42,405 nt of DNA, from the NCBI RefSeq assembly GCF_003201855.1, contig NZ_QJKI01000029.1, positions 1 through 42,405 on the forward strand, written 5' to 3'. The stretch is from Rivihabitans pingtungensis (GTDB taxonomy: Bacteria > Pseudomonadota > Gammaproteobacteria > Burkholderiales > Aquaspirillaceae). The translations under genes and the position numbers were made by a program. The notes beneath the pieces are model-generated. The model saw only the letters and a program-made list of their open reading frames with translations, ran no database searches and had not been told where the DNA came from. Of the stretch, positions 20,273-27,593 are shown one piece after another (position 1 is the first letter of the stretch; each line of letters begins with the position of its first letter).

Positions 20273-21211
20273 ATGCCGATTCCAGATTTTCAGTCGCTGA
20301 TGTTGCCTGTCTTAAACTTTGCTCGTGATCATCAGCAACTTACATTGCGAGAGGTGAGAGAGTTCCTTGCTCACAAATTTTCTCTGACTAATGAAGAGAT
20401 TGAAGAGGTTCTTCCTAGTGGAAGGCAGCGCCGATTTGATAATCGTGTGGCATGGGCTAAGGTTTATCTCGAGCGTGCAGGTCTTTTATTTTCACCAAAA
20501 AGGGGTTGCTTTTGCATCACTCAAGAAGGGCTGGATTTTCTTTCTCGAAATCCCCAGTCGATTTCTATTTCTGTTCTTCATCAATTTGAGAAATTCAGAG
20601 CCTTTCGAGAAACGCCAAAAGAGTCTCCTAAAACAGTCAAGTCTGAGAAGTCATTGGCCGCTGTACCGGTCTCTTCACTGCAAGATGAGGTAGAAACACC
20701 TGAGGAGTCTCTGGAGCAGGCTTTTCAAAGCATTCAAGGTGAGCTGGCCTCTTCATTGCTTGAGCAAGTCAAGTCGTGTTCTCCTCATTTTTTTGAAGTG
20801 CTTGTCGTTGATCTTTTACTAAAGATGGGTTATGGCCGTAGTCGGTCGGAAGCGGGAAGGGCTATTGGTAGGTCTGGTGATGAAGGAATTGATGGGGTAA
20901 TTAGTGAGGACCGCTTGGGTTTGGAGTCTATTTATATTCAGGCTAAACGTTGGGCTGGGACAGTTGGTCGCCCTGAAATTCAAAAATTTGTAGGAGCACT
21001 GCATGGTCAACGGGCAAGAAAGGGCGTTTTTATTACTACGGGCACATTTTCTGCAGATGAAAAGAACTATGTTCTATCAATTGACCCAAAAATTGTTCTT
21101 ATTGACGGGGTTCAGCTGGTTGATTATATGATTGAGCATGATTTAGGTGTTGTGCTGAAGGCAGTCTACGAGGTCAAGAAAATTGATTTAGAATATTTTA
21201 ATGAGGAGTAA
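20273..21211 (+). CDS. Mrr-type restriction endonuclease (modification-dependent)
   Basis: This 312-aa protein has an N-terminal winged-helix-like domain (about 1-100: LREVREFLAHKFSLTNEEI, GRQRRFDNRVAWAKVYLERA) and a C-terminal Mrr catalytic domain. Its PD-(D/E)xK core is visible: GDEGIDGVI with Asp (about 205-213), then YIQAKRW with the Gln-x-Lys pair (about 223-229), and GVFITTGTFS. Mrr proteins cut DNA carrying foreign methylation. ATG 20273 is chosen because GAGG precedes it and homology starts there; a longer frame from 20174 lacks support. The gene is distinctly AT-richer than both flanks and stands alone, with no methylase or specificity gene, suggesting horizontal gain. Confidence 0.88.
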   Translation: MPIPDFQSLMLPVLNFARDHQQLTLREVREFLAHKFSLTNEEIEEVLPSGRQRRFDNRVAWAKVYLERAGLLFSPKRGCFCITQEGLDFLSRNPQSISISVLHQFEKFRAFRETPKESPKTVKSEKSLAAVPVSSLQDEVETPEESLEQAFQSIQGELASSLLEQVKSCSPHFFEVLVVDLLLKMGYGRSRSEAGRAIGRSGDEGIDGVISEDRLGLESIYIQAKRWAGTVGRPEIQKFVGALHGQRARKGVFITTGTFSADEKNYVLSIDPKIVLIDGVQLVDYMIEHDLGVVLKAVYEVKKIDLEYFNEE

Positions 21212-21378
21212 TTAAGGCTGGCAATCTATTTTGATTGCTATGTCTTCTGTGCGCGAGAGGTTGGAGGGGAATGTATGATTATTACTGGCTTTTATGGCCC
21301 AGGTTTCAATTAGGACTTGCTGTGTTTTTCCATCCCGCCTCTTAGATTTTTGGTGAGTTTGATGGTAATTAAAGCACC

Positions 21379-21642
21379 ATGTTTCGTATGAAAAAGCCTC
21401 TCCTTGTCGCTGCCCTGACCCTCTGGCTATCCGTCGCCACCCTGACCGGCACGCGCCTGTGGTTTGTCTATCCGGATTTCACCCCGCCGTTTCCGCCAGC
21501 GTTCGGCGTCTGGCTGGTGACGGTGCTGCATTGGCCAAAGGGCGATGTCGAGCTGGCGCTGGCCTTGTGCTGTTCATTCGTGGCCACACTGAGCCTCACC
21601 CTGCTGGCCTGGGCGCTGTGGCGGATGTGGTGTCGGCGTTAG
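21379..21642 (+). CDS. Small membrane protein, 87 aa
   Basis: The frame starts at ATG 21379 (or 21388) and encodes two hydrophobic segments (PLLVAALTLWLSVATLTG and ALALCCSFVATLSLTLLAWA) joined by a Pro-rich loop (YPDFTPPFPPAFG). The C-terminus is basic (WRMWCRR). GC content returns to the genome norm here, marking the right edge of the AT-rich insert. I do not recognise the family. Confidence 0.6.
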   Translation: MFRMKKPLLVAALTLWLSVATLTGTRLWFVYPDFTPPFPPAFGVWLVTVLHWPKGDVELALALCCSFVATLSLTLLAWALWRMWCRR

Positions 21643-21966
21643 CCATGCCGCCCCCAATCCGCGCTATCATCCCCGCGTAGTCACCAGCCACATGCCTGAG
21701 TCTGGCCGATTTTCATCTGCTGATGTCTCTTTTTTCCTTGACAAGCCAGGCTTCGCTTGATCCTGATGGGCGAGTTATACACACCAGCGTCAGGCGGCAA
21801 AAGTGGGGTTCAACGTGACTGTCACGAGCAGCTGTATTTATATAAATTATTGTTTTATAAGCAAGAATTTCTCTGATGATTTTTTGGTCAATCCAACAGA
21901 AGCCTTGCCCGTCGGGCATCCGTCCGGTTTGTCCGCCGATTGTCCACATCGTTATCCACAGCTTGT
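21643..21966. other. 324-bp intergenic region before priA
   Basis: No credible gene is seen; a 78-aa leftward frame (21713-21949) lacks motifs and crosses the DnaA-box-like sites. The middle (21830-21900) is AT-rich. The last 27 bp carry the two sites annotated at 21940-21960. A promoter for priA is expected here. Confidence 0.6.
21940..21960 (+). promoter_or_regulatory. Two DnaA-box-like sites upstream of priA
   Basis: TTATCCACA at 21952-21960 matches the strict DnaA box exactly. TTGTCCACA at 21940-21948 differs at one position, is in the same orientation and is 12 bp away. They end six bases before the preferred GTG start of priA, so DnaA binding would sit over the promoter or leader. If priA began at TTG 21940 the sites would be coding. 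Confidence 0.5.
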
Positions 21967-24192
21967 GTGAATAGTTCCGCCAAGCCCTTGCCGCACAAGG
22001 CTTCTTTGCCTGCGTCGGCGACCGATGTCAGCGCGACGCCACGGGTGATCGTGCAGGTGGCGTTTGATGTGCCGCTGGACCGGGTGTTCGACTATCTGGC
22101 CCCGCGCCCGCTGCCGGCGGGCGTGCGCGTGCTGGCGCAGTTTGGCCCGCGCAAACTGGTGGGGGTGGTGGTTGGGCAGGCAGCGGCGTCGCCGCATCAG
22201 TTGCGCCCCTTGCTGGCGGTGCTGGACGAGCTGCCGCCGCTGCCGGACGACTGGCTGGCGCTCACCCGCTTTGCCGCCCGCTACTACCATTATCCGCTGG
22301 GGCAAACCCTGTTCACCGCGCTGCCCACCGCGCTGCGCAACCCGCCGCGCCGCACGCTGGCCTTGCCGCCCGTGTATGCGCTGAGCGAAGCCGGCGCCGC
22401 CTGGCAGCCGCCAGCGCGGGCGGCGCGCCAATTGGCGCTGTGGGCGCGGCTGCGGCAAGGGCCGCTGGCGCTGGATGACGAGGCGCGCGCGCTGCATCCG
22501 CAGGCCGGCAAGCTGCTGCGCGAATGGCTGGCCGCCGGCTGGCTGGCGCAGGTGACGCCAGCGCAGGCGGCCATGACGGTGAGCCCCGGCCCGGCGCTGA
22601 CCGACGAGCAGCGCGAGGTGGTGGACGGGCTGAGCTGGGCGGGGTTTTCCGCCACCTTGCTGGACGGCATCACCGGCAGCGGCAAAACCGAAGTGTATTT
22701 GCAGTGGATTGCCCAGGCGCTGGCCGCCGGCCGCCAGGCGCTGGTGCTGGTGCCGGAAATCAACCTCACCCCGCAGCTGGAGGCGCGCTTTCGCGCGCGT
22801 TTTCCGCACACGCCGACGGTTTGCCTGCACAGCAATCTGGCCGACGGCGCGCGCGCGCAAGCCTGGCTGGCCGCCTGGGAAGGCCGCGCCCGGCTGGTGA
22901 TTGGCACCCGGCTGGCGGTGTTCACCCCGCTGCCTGAGCTGGGGCTGATTGTGGTGGACGAAGAGCACGATGGCTCGTTCAAGCAGCAAGACGGCCTGCG
23001 CTACCACGCCCGCGATCTGGCGGTGTGGCGCGCGCAACAGGCCGGCGCGCCGGTGGTGCTGGGCTCGGCCACGCCCTCGCTGGAAAGCGTGGCGGCGGTG
23101 CAGGCCGGCCGCTATCGCCACGCCCGGCTGACCCGCCGCGCCAGCGCCGCCGCGCTGCCGCAGATTCATTTGCTGGATATTCGCCGCCAGTTGCTGGACG
23201 AAGGCTTGAGCGCCGCCGCCTGGCAAGCGCTGGCCGACGGCCTGGCCGCAGGCGAAACCAGCCTGGTGTTCATCAACCGGCGCGGCTGGGCGCCGGTGCT
23301 GGCCTGTGTGGACTGCGGCTGGCTATCGTCCTGCCCGCATTGCGCGGCGCGGCTGGTGCTGCACTGGCACGATCGCCGCCTGCAATGTCACCACTGCGGC
23401 CACCACGAAGCCATCCCGCACGCCTGCCCCAGCTGCGGCAACCCCGATCTGAAACCGCTGGGGCAAGGCACCCAGCGCATCGAAGCCGCTTTGCGCCGGC
23501 AGTTTCCGCAGGCGCGCATTGCCCGCATCGACCGCGACACCGTCAGCCGGCGCGACGCCTGGGCCGAGATCGACCGCCAGGTGCGCGCGGGCGAGCTGGA
23601 TATCCTGGTCGGTACACAAATGCTGGCCAAGGGCCATGATTTTCCCAGTCTGTCGCGGGTGGTGGCGCTGAACGCCGACGGCGGGCTGTATAGCGCGGAT
23701 TTTCGGGCGGAAGAACGCCTGTTTGCCCTGCTCACGCAGGTGGCCGGCCGCGCCGGCCGTGGCGCGCTGCCCGGCCAGGTGTGGGTGCAGACACAGTTTC
23801 CTGATCACCCGCTGTATCTGGCCCTGCGCGAACACGATGTGGCCGGCTTTGCCCAGCGTCTGCTGGAAGAACGCGCCAGCGCCGGCTATCCGCCTGCGGT
23901 ATTTCAGGCGCTGTTGCGCGCCGACGCGCCCGAGCTGGACACCGCCATGGCATTTTTGCGCGAGGTGCGCCAATATGCCGCGTGTCATGGCGATGTGCTC
24001 AGCCTGGGCCCGGCGCCAGCCAGCATGGCGCGGCTGGCCGGGCGCGAGCGCGCGCAACTGCTGTTGCAGGCCGAGCGCCGCGCGCCGCTGCACGCCGCGC
24101 TGTCGGCGCTGTGCAGCGGCCTGGACGACTGGGCGCGGCCGTTTGGCTCGGCGCTGCGCTGGTCGCTGGATGTGGATCCACAAGAGCTATGA
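21967..24192 (+). CDS. priA: Primosomal replication helicase PriA
   Basis: This roughly 741-aa 3'-5' helicase restarts stalled replication forks. It has an N-terminal DNA-binding domain (VQVAFDVPLDRVFDYL ... YYHYPLGQTLFTALP), Walker A GITGSGKTEVYLQW, and the DEAD-type box VVDEEHDGSFKQQDGLRYHARD. Eight Cys of the zinc-binding insert occur as CxxC pairs (CVDCGWLSSCPHC, LQCHHCG, HACPSCG), with helicase motifs GTQMLAKGHDFP and QVAGRAGRG. The exact start is uncertain: TTG 21940, GTG 21967 and GTG 22045 are in frame and none has a strong ribosome site. The homologous part begins near 22045. A dispersed inverted-end element follows the stop. Confidence 0.95.
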   Translation: MNSSAKPLPHKASLPASATDVSATPRVIVQVAFDVPLDRVFDYLAPRPLPAGVRVLAQFGPRKLVGVVVGQAAASPHQLRPLLAVLDELPPLPDDWLALTRFAARYYHYPLGQTLFTALPTALRNPPRRTLALPPVYALSEAGAAWQPPARAARQLALWARLRQGPLALDDEARALHPQAGKLLREWLAAGWLAQVTPAQAAMTVSPGPALTDEQREVVDGLSWAGFSATLLDGITGSGKTEVYLQWIAQALAAGRQALVLVPEINLTPQLEARFRARFPHTPTVCLHSNLADGARAQAWLAAWEGRARLVIGTRLAVFTPLPELGLIVVDEEHDGSFKQQDGLRYHARDLAVWRAQQAGAPVVLGSATPSLESVAAVQAGRYRHARLTRRASAAALPQIHLLDIRRQLLDEGLSAAAWQALADGLAAGETSLVFINRRGWAPVLACVDCGWLSSCPHCAARLVLHWHDRRLQCHHCGHHEAIPHACPSCGNPDLKPLGQGTQRIEAALRRQFPQARIARIDRDTVSRRDAWAEIDRQVRAGELDILVGTQMLAKGHDFPSLSRVVALNADGGLYSADFRAEERLFALLTQVAGRAGRGALPGQVWVQTQFPDHPLYLALREHDVAGFAQRLLEERASAGYPPAVFQALLRADAPELDTAMAFLREVRQYAACHGDVLSLGPAPASMARLAGRERAQLLLQAERRAPLHAALSALCSGLDDWARPFGSALRWSLDVDPQEL

Positions 24193-24225
24193 GGCGCACC
24201 GCCTGATTTTTACCCACTTGGAGTG

Positions 24226-24327
24226 GCTCACGAAACCCGCCTGGCGTCGTTGCCCGACCTTGCCGTACTGCGTGTACTGTTTGCGCTCACACGCCTGGCC
24301 AGGTCCGCTGCGCGGGGTTTTGTGAGC
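24226..24327 (+). repeat. Dispersed inverted-end element, copy 1
   Basis: The 102-bp unit starts GCTCACGAAACCCGC and ends GCGGGGTTTTGTGAGC, an imperfect terminal inverted repeat. It shares CTGGCGT-GTTGCCCGAC and GCCTGGCCAGG segments with the copy at 29918-30009. It fills most of the gap between priA and dacB and can fold into one long hairpin, perhaps acting as a terminator or processing site. Confidence 0.7.
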
Positions 24328-24350
24328 GACGCTTAAACCTGCCCTGACTT

Positions 24351-25736
24351 ATGATGCTCCGTCCCCTGCTTGCTGCCTGTTGCCTGCTCTTGCCCAGCCT
24401 GGCCCACGCCCTCAACCTGGGTGCCATCCGCCCTGACGAAGTCGCCATCTGGATGGCCCCGCAAGATGGCGGGCCGGCGATTGTCCAGCATCGCGCTGAT
24501 GTGCCGATGAACCCGGCCTCCACCATGAAGCTGCTGACTACGCTGTCGGCGCTGGAGCTGCTGGCCCCCGACTACCGCTGGCGCACCGAACTGCTGGCCG
24601 ACGCCCGCCCGCGCGGCGACACCCTGGACGGCCCCTTGTACTGGAAAGGCGGCGGCGACCCGCACTTTGACCGCAACGACCTGGCGGCGCTGGCGCGCGA
24701 TCTGCGCGGGCGCGGCATCCGCCATCTGGCCGGCGACGTGGTGCTGGATAAACAGCGCTTTGCCCGCACCGGCAGCGCCGACGACTTTGCCAGCGACAGC
24801 GACAAAGCCTTTGCCGTGCCGCCGGATGCGCTGTTGGCGCACCTGAAAGTGGTGTGGACCACGCTGTTTGTGCAGCCGGATGGCGTGCGAGTGGCGCTGG
24901 ATCCGCCGCTGGACGGGCTGAAAGTGGACAACCGGCTGACCGTCAGCCAGCAGGCCAATTGCGAAGGCGGCGTCAAACGCTACGCCAGCCTGAGCGCACA
25001 AGGCGACACCCTGCGGCTGGAAGGCGCGCTGCCGGCCGGCTGCGACGGCGGCAAGCTGTTTGCCCCGGTGTGGGAGCACGACGCCTATCAGGCGGCGATG
25101 TTTGCCGCGCTGTGGCGCGAGGCCGGCGGCAGCCTGGCCGGCCAGGTGCGCCGGGGCCTCACCCCGGCCAATGCGGTGACGCTGGCCAGCGTCAGCTCGC
25201 CCACCCTGGCCGAAGTGGTGCGCGACATCAACAAATACAGCAATAACACCATGGCCCGGCAGCTGTTTCTCACCCTGGGCGCCGAGTTTGCCCAAGAAGG
25301 CGATGTGCTGCGCGACGGCGAAGCCGCCGTGCGCCGCTGGGCCACCCAGCGCAAGCTGGCCCTGCCCGGCTTGCAGCTGGAAAACGGCTCGGGCCTGTCG
25401 CGGCGCGAGCGCATCAGCGCCGCTGGCCTGGGCGCGCTGCTGCAAGCCGGCGCCAACTCACCCTATGCGCCAGAATTCATGGCCTCGCTGCCGATTGCCG
25501 CCCGCGACGGCACCCTGCGCCGGCGCTTTGTTGGCCAGCCGGTGGAAGCCCGATTCAAAACCGGCTCGTTGAACGATGTGCGCGCGCTGGCCGGCTATGT
25601 CAAAGCCGTCGATGGCCGCCGCTATGCCTTGGTGGTGCTGATCAACAGCCCGCGCGCCAGCGAGCTGACCCCGGCCATGGATGCGCTGGTGGCCGGGCTG
25701 ATCCGCCACCCCGGCCGGCTGGAGGCCGAGCCATGA
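24351..25736 (+). CDS. dacB: D-alanyl-D-alanine carboxypeptidase/endopeptidase PBP4
   Basis: This 461-aa periplasmic class C penicillin-binding protein trims or cuts peptidoglycan peptides. It has a signal peptide (LLAACCLLLPSLAHA) and the active-site SxxK in NPASTMKLLTT (Ser about 57). SxN lies in KYSNNTMARQ (about 297) and KTG in RFKTGSLNDVRALAGY (about 403). The long insert between SxxK and SxN is typical of PBP4 (usual length about 460-490). A second ATG directly follows the first (24354). The stop overlaps the next gene by four bases (ATGA). Confidence 0.94.
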   Translation: MMLRPLLAACCLLLPSLAHALNLGAIRPDEVAIWMAPQDGGPAIVQHRADVPMNPASTMKLLTTLSALELLAPDYRWRTELLADARPRGDTLDGPLYWKGGGDPHFDRNDLAALARDLRGRGIRHLAGDVVLDKQRFARTGSADDFASDSDKAFAVPPDALLAHLKVVWTTLFVQPDGVRVALDPPLDGLKVDNRLTVSQQANCEGGVKRYASLSAQGDTLRLEGALPAGCDGGKLFAPVWEHDAYQAAMFAALWREAGGSLAGQVRRGLTPANAVTLASVSSPTLAEVVRDINKYSNNTMARQLFLTLGAEFAQEGDVLRDGEAAVRRWATQRKLALPGLQLENGSGLSRRERISAAGLGALLQAGANSPYAPEFMASLPIAARDGTLRRRFVGQPVEARFKTGSLNDVRALAGYVKAVDGRRYALVVLINSPRASELTPAMDALVAGLIRHPGRLEAEP

Positions 25737-26389
25737 GCCGGCTGGTCGCCCTGTTAATCCTCAGCCTGGCGCTGGCTGCGCCAGCGGGGGCAAGCACGCC
25801 CGTGCCCAGCGCGCCCACCCAGCGGCTGAACTGGCAAATCCAGCCCGGCCGCAGCCTGGCGCTGATTGCGCTGGACAGCAGCGAAGCCAGCCTGATCGAG
25901 CGCTTTGGCGCATTTAATGTGCAGCCCGCCCAGATCAAGCTCGACGCTGGCGAGCCCTACCCGGCCAGCGTGCTGTTTCCGCGCGACGCCAATAAACGCA
26001 TCGCCCTGGTCTGGCGCGACAGCGTCAAGCGCAGCGGCGTGGCGGTGGCGGTGGTGCGCGGCGAGCGCTCGTTCTGGACGCTGCCCGGCGGCCTGGGCCT
26101 GGGCAGCACGGTGGCCGAGCTGGAAAAACGCAACGGCCGCCCGCTGCTGCTCACCGGCCTGGGGCCGGCACGCACCGGTCAGGTGCTGGGCTGGAACAAC
26201 GGCGCACTGGCCAGCAGCCTGGCGCGGGTGAGCCTGCTGCTGGGCGACTACGATTACGCCCTGCTCAGCGCCCCGGCCCGCCAGCAAGTATTGGTTGGGC
26301 CGTATCTGTCCTCATTGCGCGCCGTGCAGCTGCTGAACCCGGCAGTGGTGGAGTTTCGTGTGCAGTTTGGCGATCCGGGCGCGCTGTAG
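25733..26389 (+). CDS. Predicted exported protein of unknown function
   Basis: This 218-aa protein has a clear signal peptide (LVALLILSLALAAPAGAS) and a soluble mature part with WTLPGGLGLGSTVAELEKRN and GPARTGQVLGWNNGAL. The GxGLGSTVxELE pattern resembles proteins that describe substrate-responsive outer regions, but I cannot name the family. It overlaps dacB by four bases and is therefore translationally coupled, suggesting an envelope role. Confidence 0.75.
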   Translation: MSRLVALLILSLALAAPAGASTPVPSAPTQRLNWQIQPGRSLALIALDSSEASLIERFGAFNVQPAQIKLDAGEPYPASVLFPRDANKRIALVWRDSVKRSGVAVAVVRGERSFWTLPGGLGLGSTVAELEKRNGRPLLLTGLGPARTGQVLGWNNGALASSLARVSLLLGDYDYALLSAPARQQVLVGPYLSSLRAVQLLNPAVVEFRVQFGDPGAL

Positions 26390-26409
26390 CGCAGCTTCGC
26401 CCACTCCGT

Positions 26410-26435
26410 GTTGCGCGCCTGGCCAGGCGCGCAAC
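26410..26435. repeat. 26-bp perfect palindrome between convergent genes
   Basis: GTTGCGCGCCTGG/CCAGGCGCGCAAC is perfectly symmetrical with no loop and has no T-run on either side. Its centre GCGCCTGGCCAGGCGCGC matches the core of the dispersed element at 29918-30009, so it may be a stripped relic of that element or a shared binding site. It lies between convergent genes and may serve as a bidirectional stop. Confidence 0.5.
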
Positions 26436-26482
26436 CGTAGACAGAACGAAACGCCAGAGGATTTGGTGAGCGGCTCTTGGCC

Positions 26483-27469
26483 TCAATAGCGGCTGACATT
26501 GGCGTACAAAGCCAGCCAGCTTTTCACCTTGTTGTGCAGCGCTTTGCCGCTGTCGGCAGCGCCGGGCTGAGTGGGCGTGGCGGGGGCGGAATCCGCCGGG
26601 GTGGGGGCAAAATCAATCAGTGTCAGCCGCACATTGTCAGCGGCCAGTTCTTGAATCGACACCATTTTCCAGCGGGCGGAGCCCTGGCCTTCGCTGACCG
26701 CTGCCAGCACGCTGTTGGCCGGGCTGCGCAAATGCCGATAGTCCGGCGCGGCGGGTACGGCCAATGGCGATTCTTGTTTGAGCCGCGCCAGGTCGCGCTG
26801 CACGCTCTCCAGCGTGCCCCAACCGCGCCAGGCGCGCTCGGTTTCGGTCATTTCTTCCAGCTGAGTGGCTTGCGCCTGCGTCTGCGTCAGCTGTTGCCAG
26901 AACGCCGAATGGCTTTTGTCGCGGCGAGTCAGCGACTCCTGCTGCGCCTTGACCGCCTTGGTGAAGTCTTCTTCACGGGCCTGAATTTCTTGATGGGCGG
27001 CGCTGCGCTCGGCGCTGGTGAATGTGCCGGAATCATCAAAGGCAATGCGCGACAGGCTTTTGCGCCCCAGTTCGGCAAATGGGTTTTGGCTGGATTGTTC
27101 GGCGTAAGCAGAGGGTTGCCCCACCTTGCTCAGCACAAAATTCACCGCTTGGTGGGCCAGCGCCAGCCGGGCCGGATCGGCACTTTCTGGCAGTTCCGCC
27201 AGCATTGGCGCCGCCTTGCCCTGTGCGTGTATTTGCTCGCCAAAACGGGCCAGAAAATCGTTAAAACCGGCGGCGCTGCTGGCGTTGACTTCATCAGGCT
27301 TGTTTTGCAGCAAAGCCTGAATGGCACGCGCTTCTACCGACAGCGTGACGGTGGCGCTGTCTCTGGAAGCCACCGTGGGGGCGCCCAATGCACTGGCCGG
27401 CGTGCTGGTGGCCTGGCTGATTTTGTCATACAGCCGTTGGCTGCTGCTGGCATAGGGGGAGATCAACAT
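26483..27469 (-). CDS. Hypothetical protein, 328 aa, coiled-coil middle
   Basis: The start at 27469 has AGGA eight bases upstream. The N-terminus (MLISPYASSSQRLYDKISQA) is Ser/Thr/Ala-rich with no signal peptide. It contains VTLSVEARAIQALLQ, and a charged helical region follows (REEDFTKAVKAQQESLTRRD, TQTQAQATQLEEMTETERAW) that is likely coiled coil. The C-terminus is Pro/Ala-rich then ends LHNKVKSWLALYANVSRY. The style recalls surface-appendage-associated cytosolic proteins with unstructured ends, but no family is recognised. It is a single gene. Confidence 0.7.
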   Translation of the reverse strand: MLISPYASSSQRLYDKISQATSTPASALGAPTVASRDSATVTLSVEARAIQALLQNKPDEVNASSAAGFNDFLARFGEQIHAQGKAAPMLAELPESADPARLALAHQAVNFVLSKVGQPSAYAEQSSQNPFAELGRKSLSRIAFDDSGTFTSAERSAAHQEIQAREEDFTKAVKAQQESLTRRDKSHSAFWQQLTQTQAQATQLEEMTETERAWRGWGTLESVQRDLARLKQESPLAVPAAPDYRHLRSPANSVLAAVSEGQGSARWKMVSIQELAADNVRLTLIDFAPTPADSAPATPTQPGAADSGKALHNKVKSWLALYANVSRY

Positions 27470-27593
27470 CGGGGAGTCCTGTGCAGAGAATATGTCGTCT
27501 GGCCAAGCGTTGGCCAAATTAGGCCTATTATCGCTGTTGCTGAACGCGCTCACAATCCGTGGAAATACCGCCCGGCGTGGTCATGCCAGGCGC

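Noticed and set aside
21952..24183. Two leftward frames (424 and 286 aa) over priA
   Set aside because: Arg/Gln-rich shadows of priA, which has all its helicase and zinc motifs.
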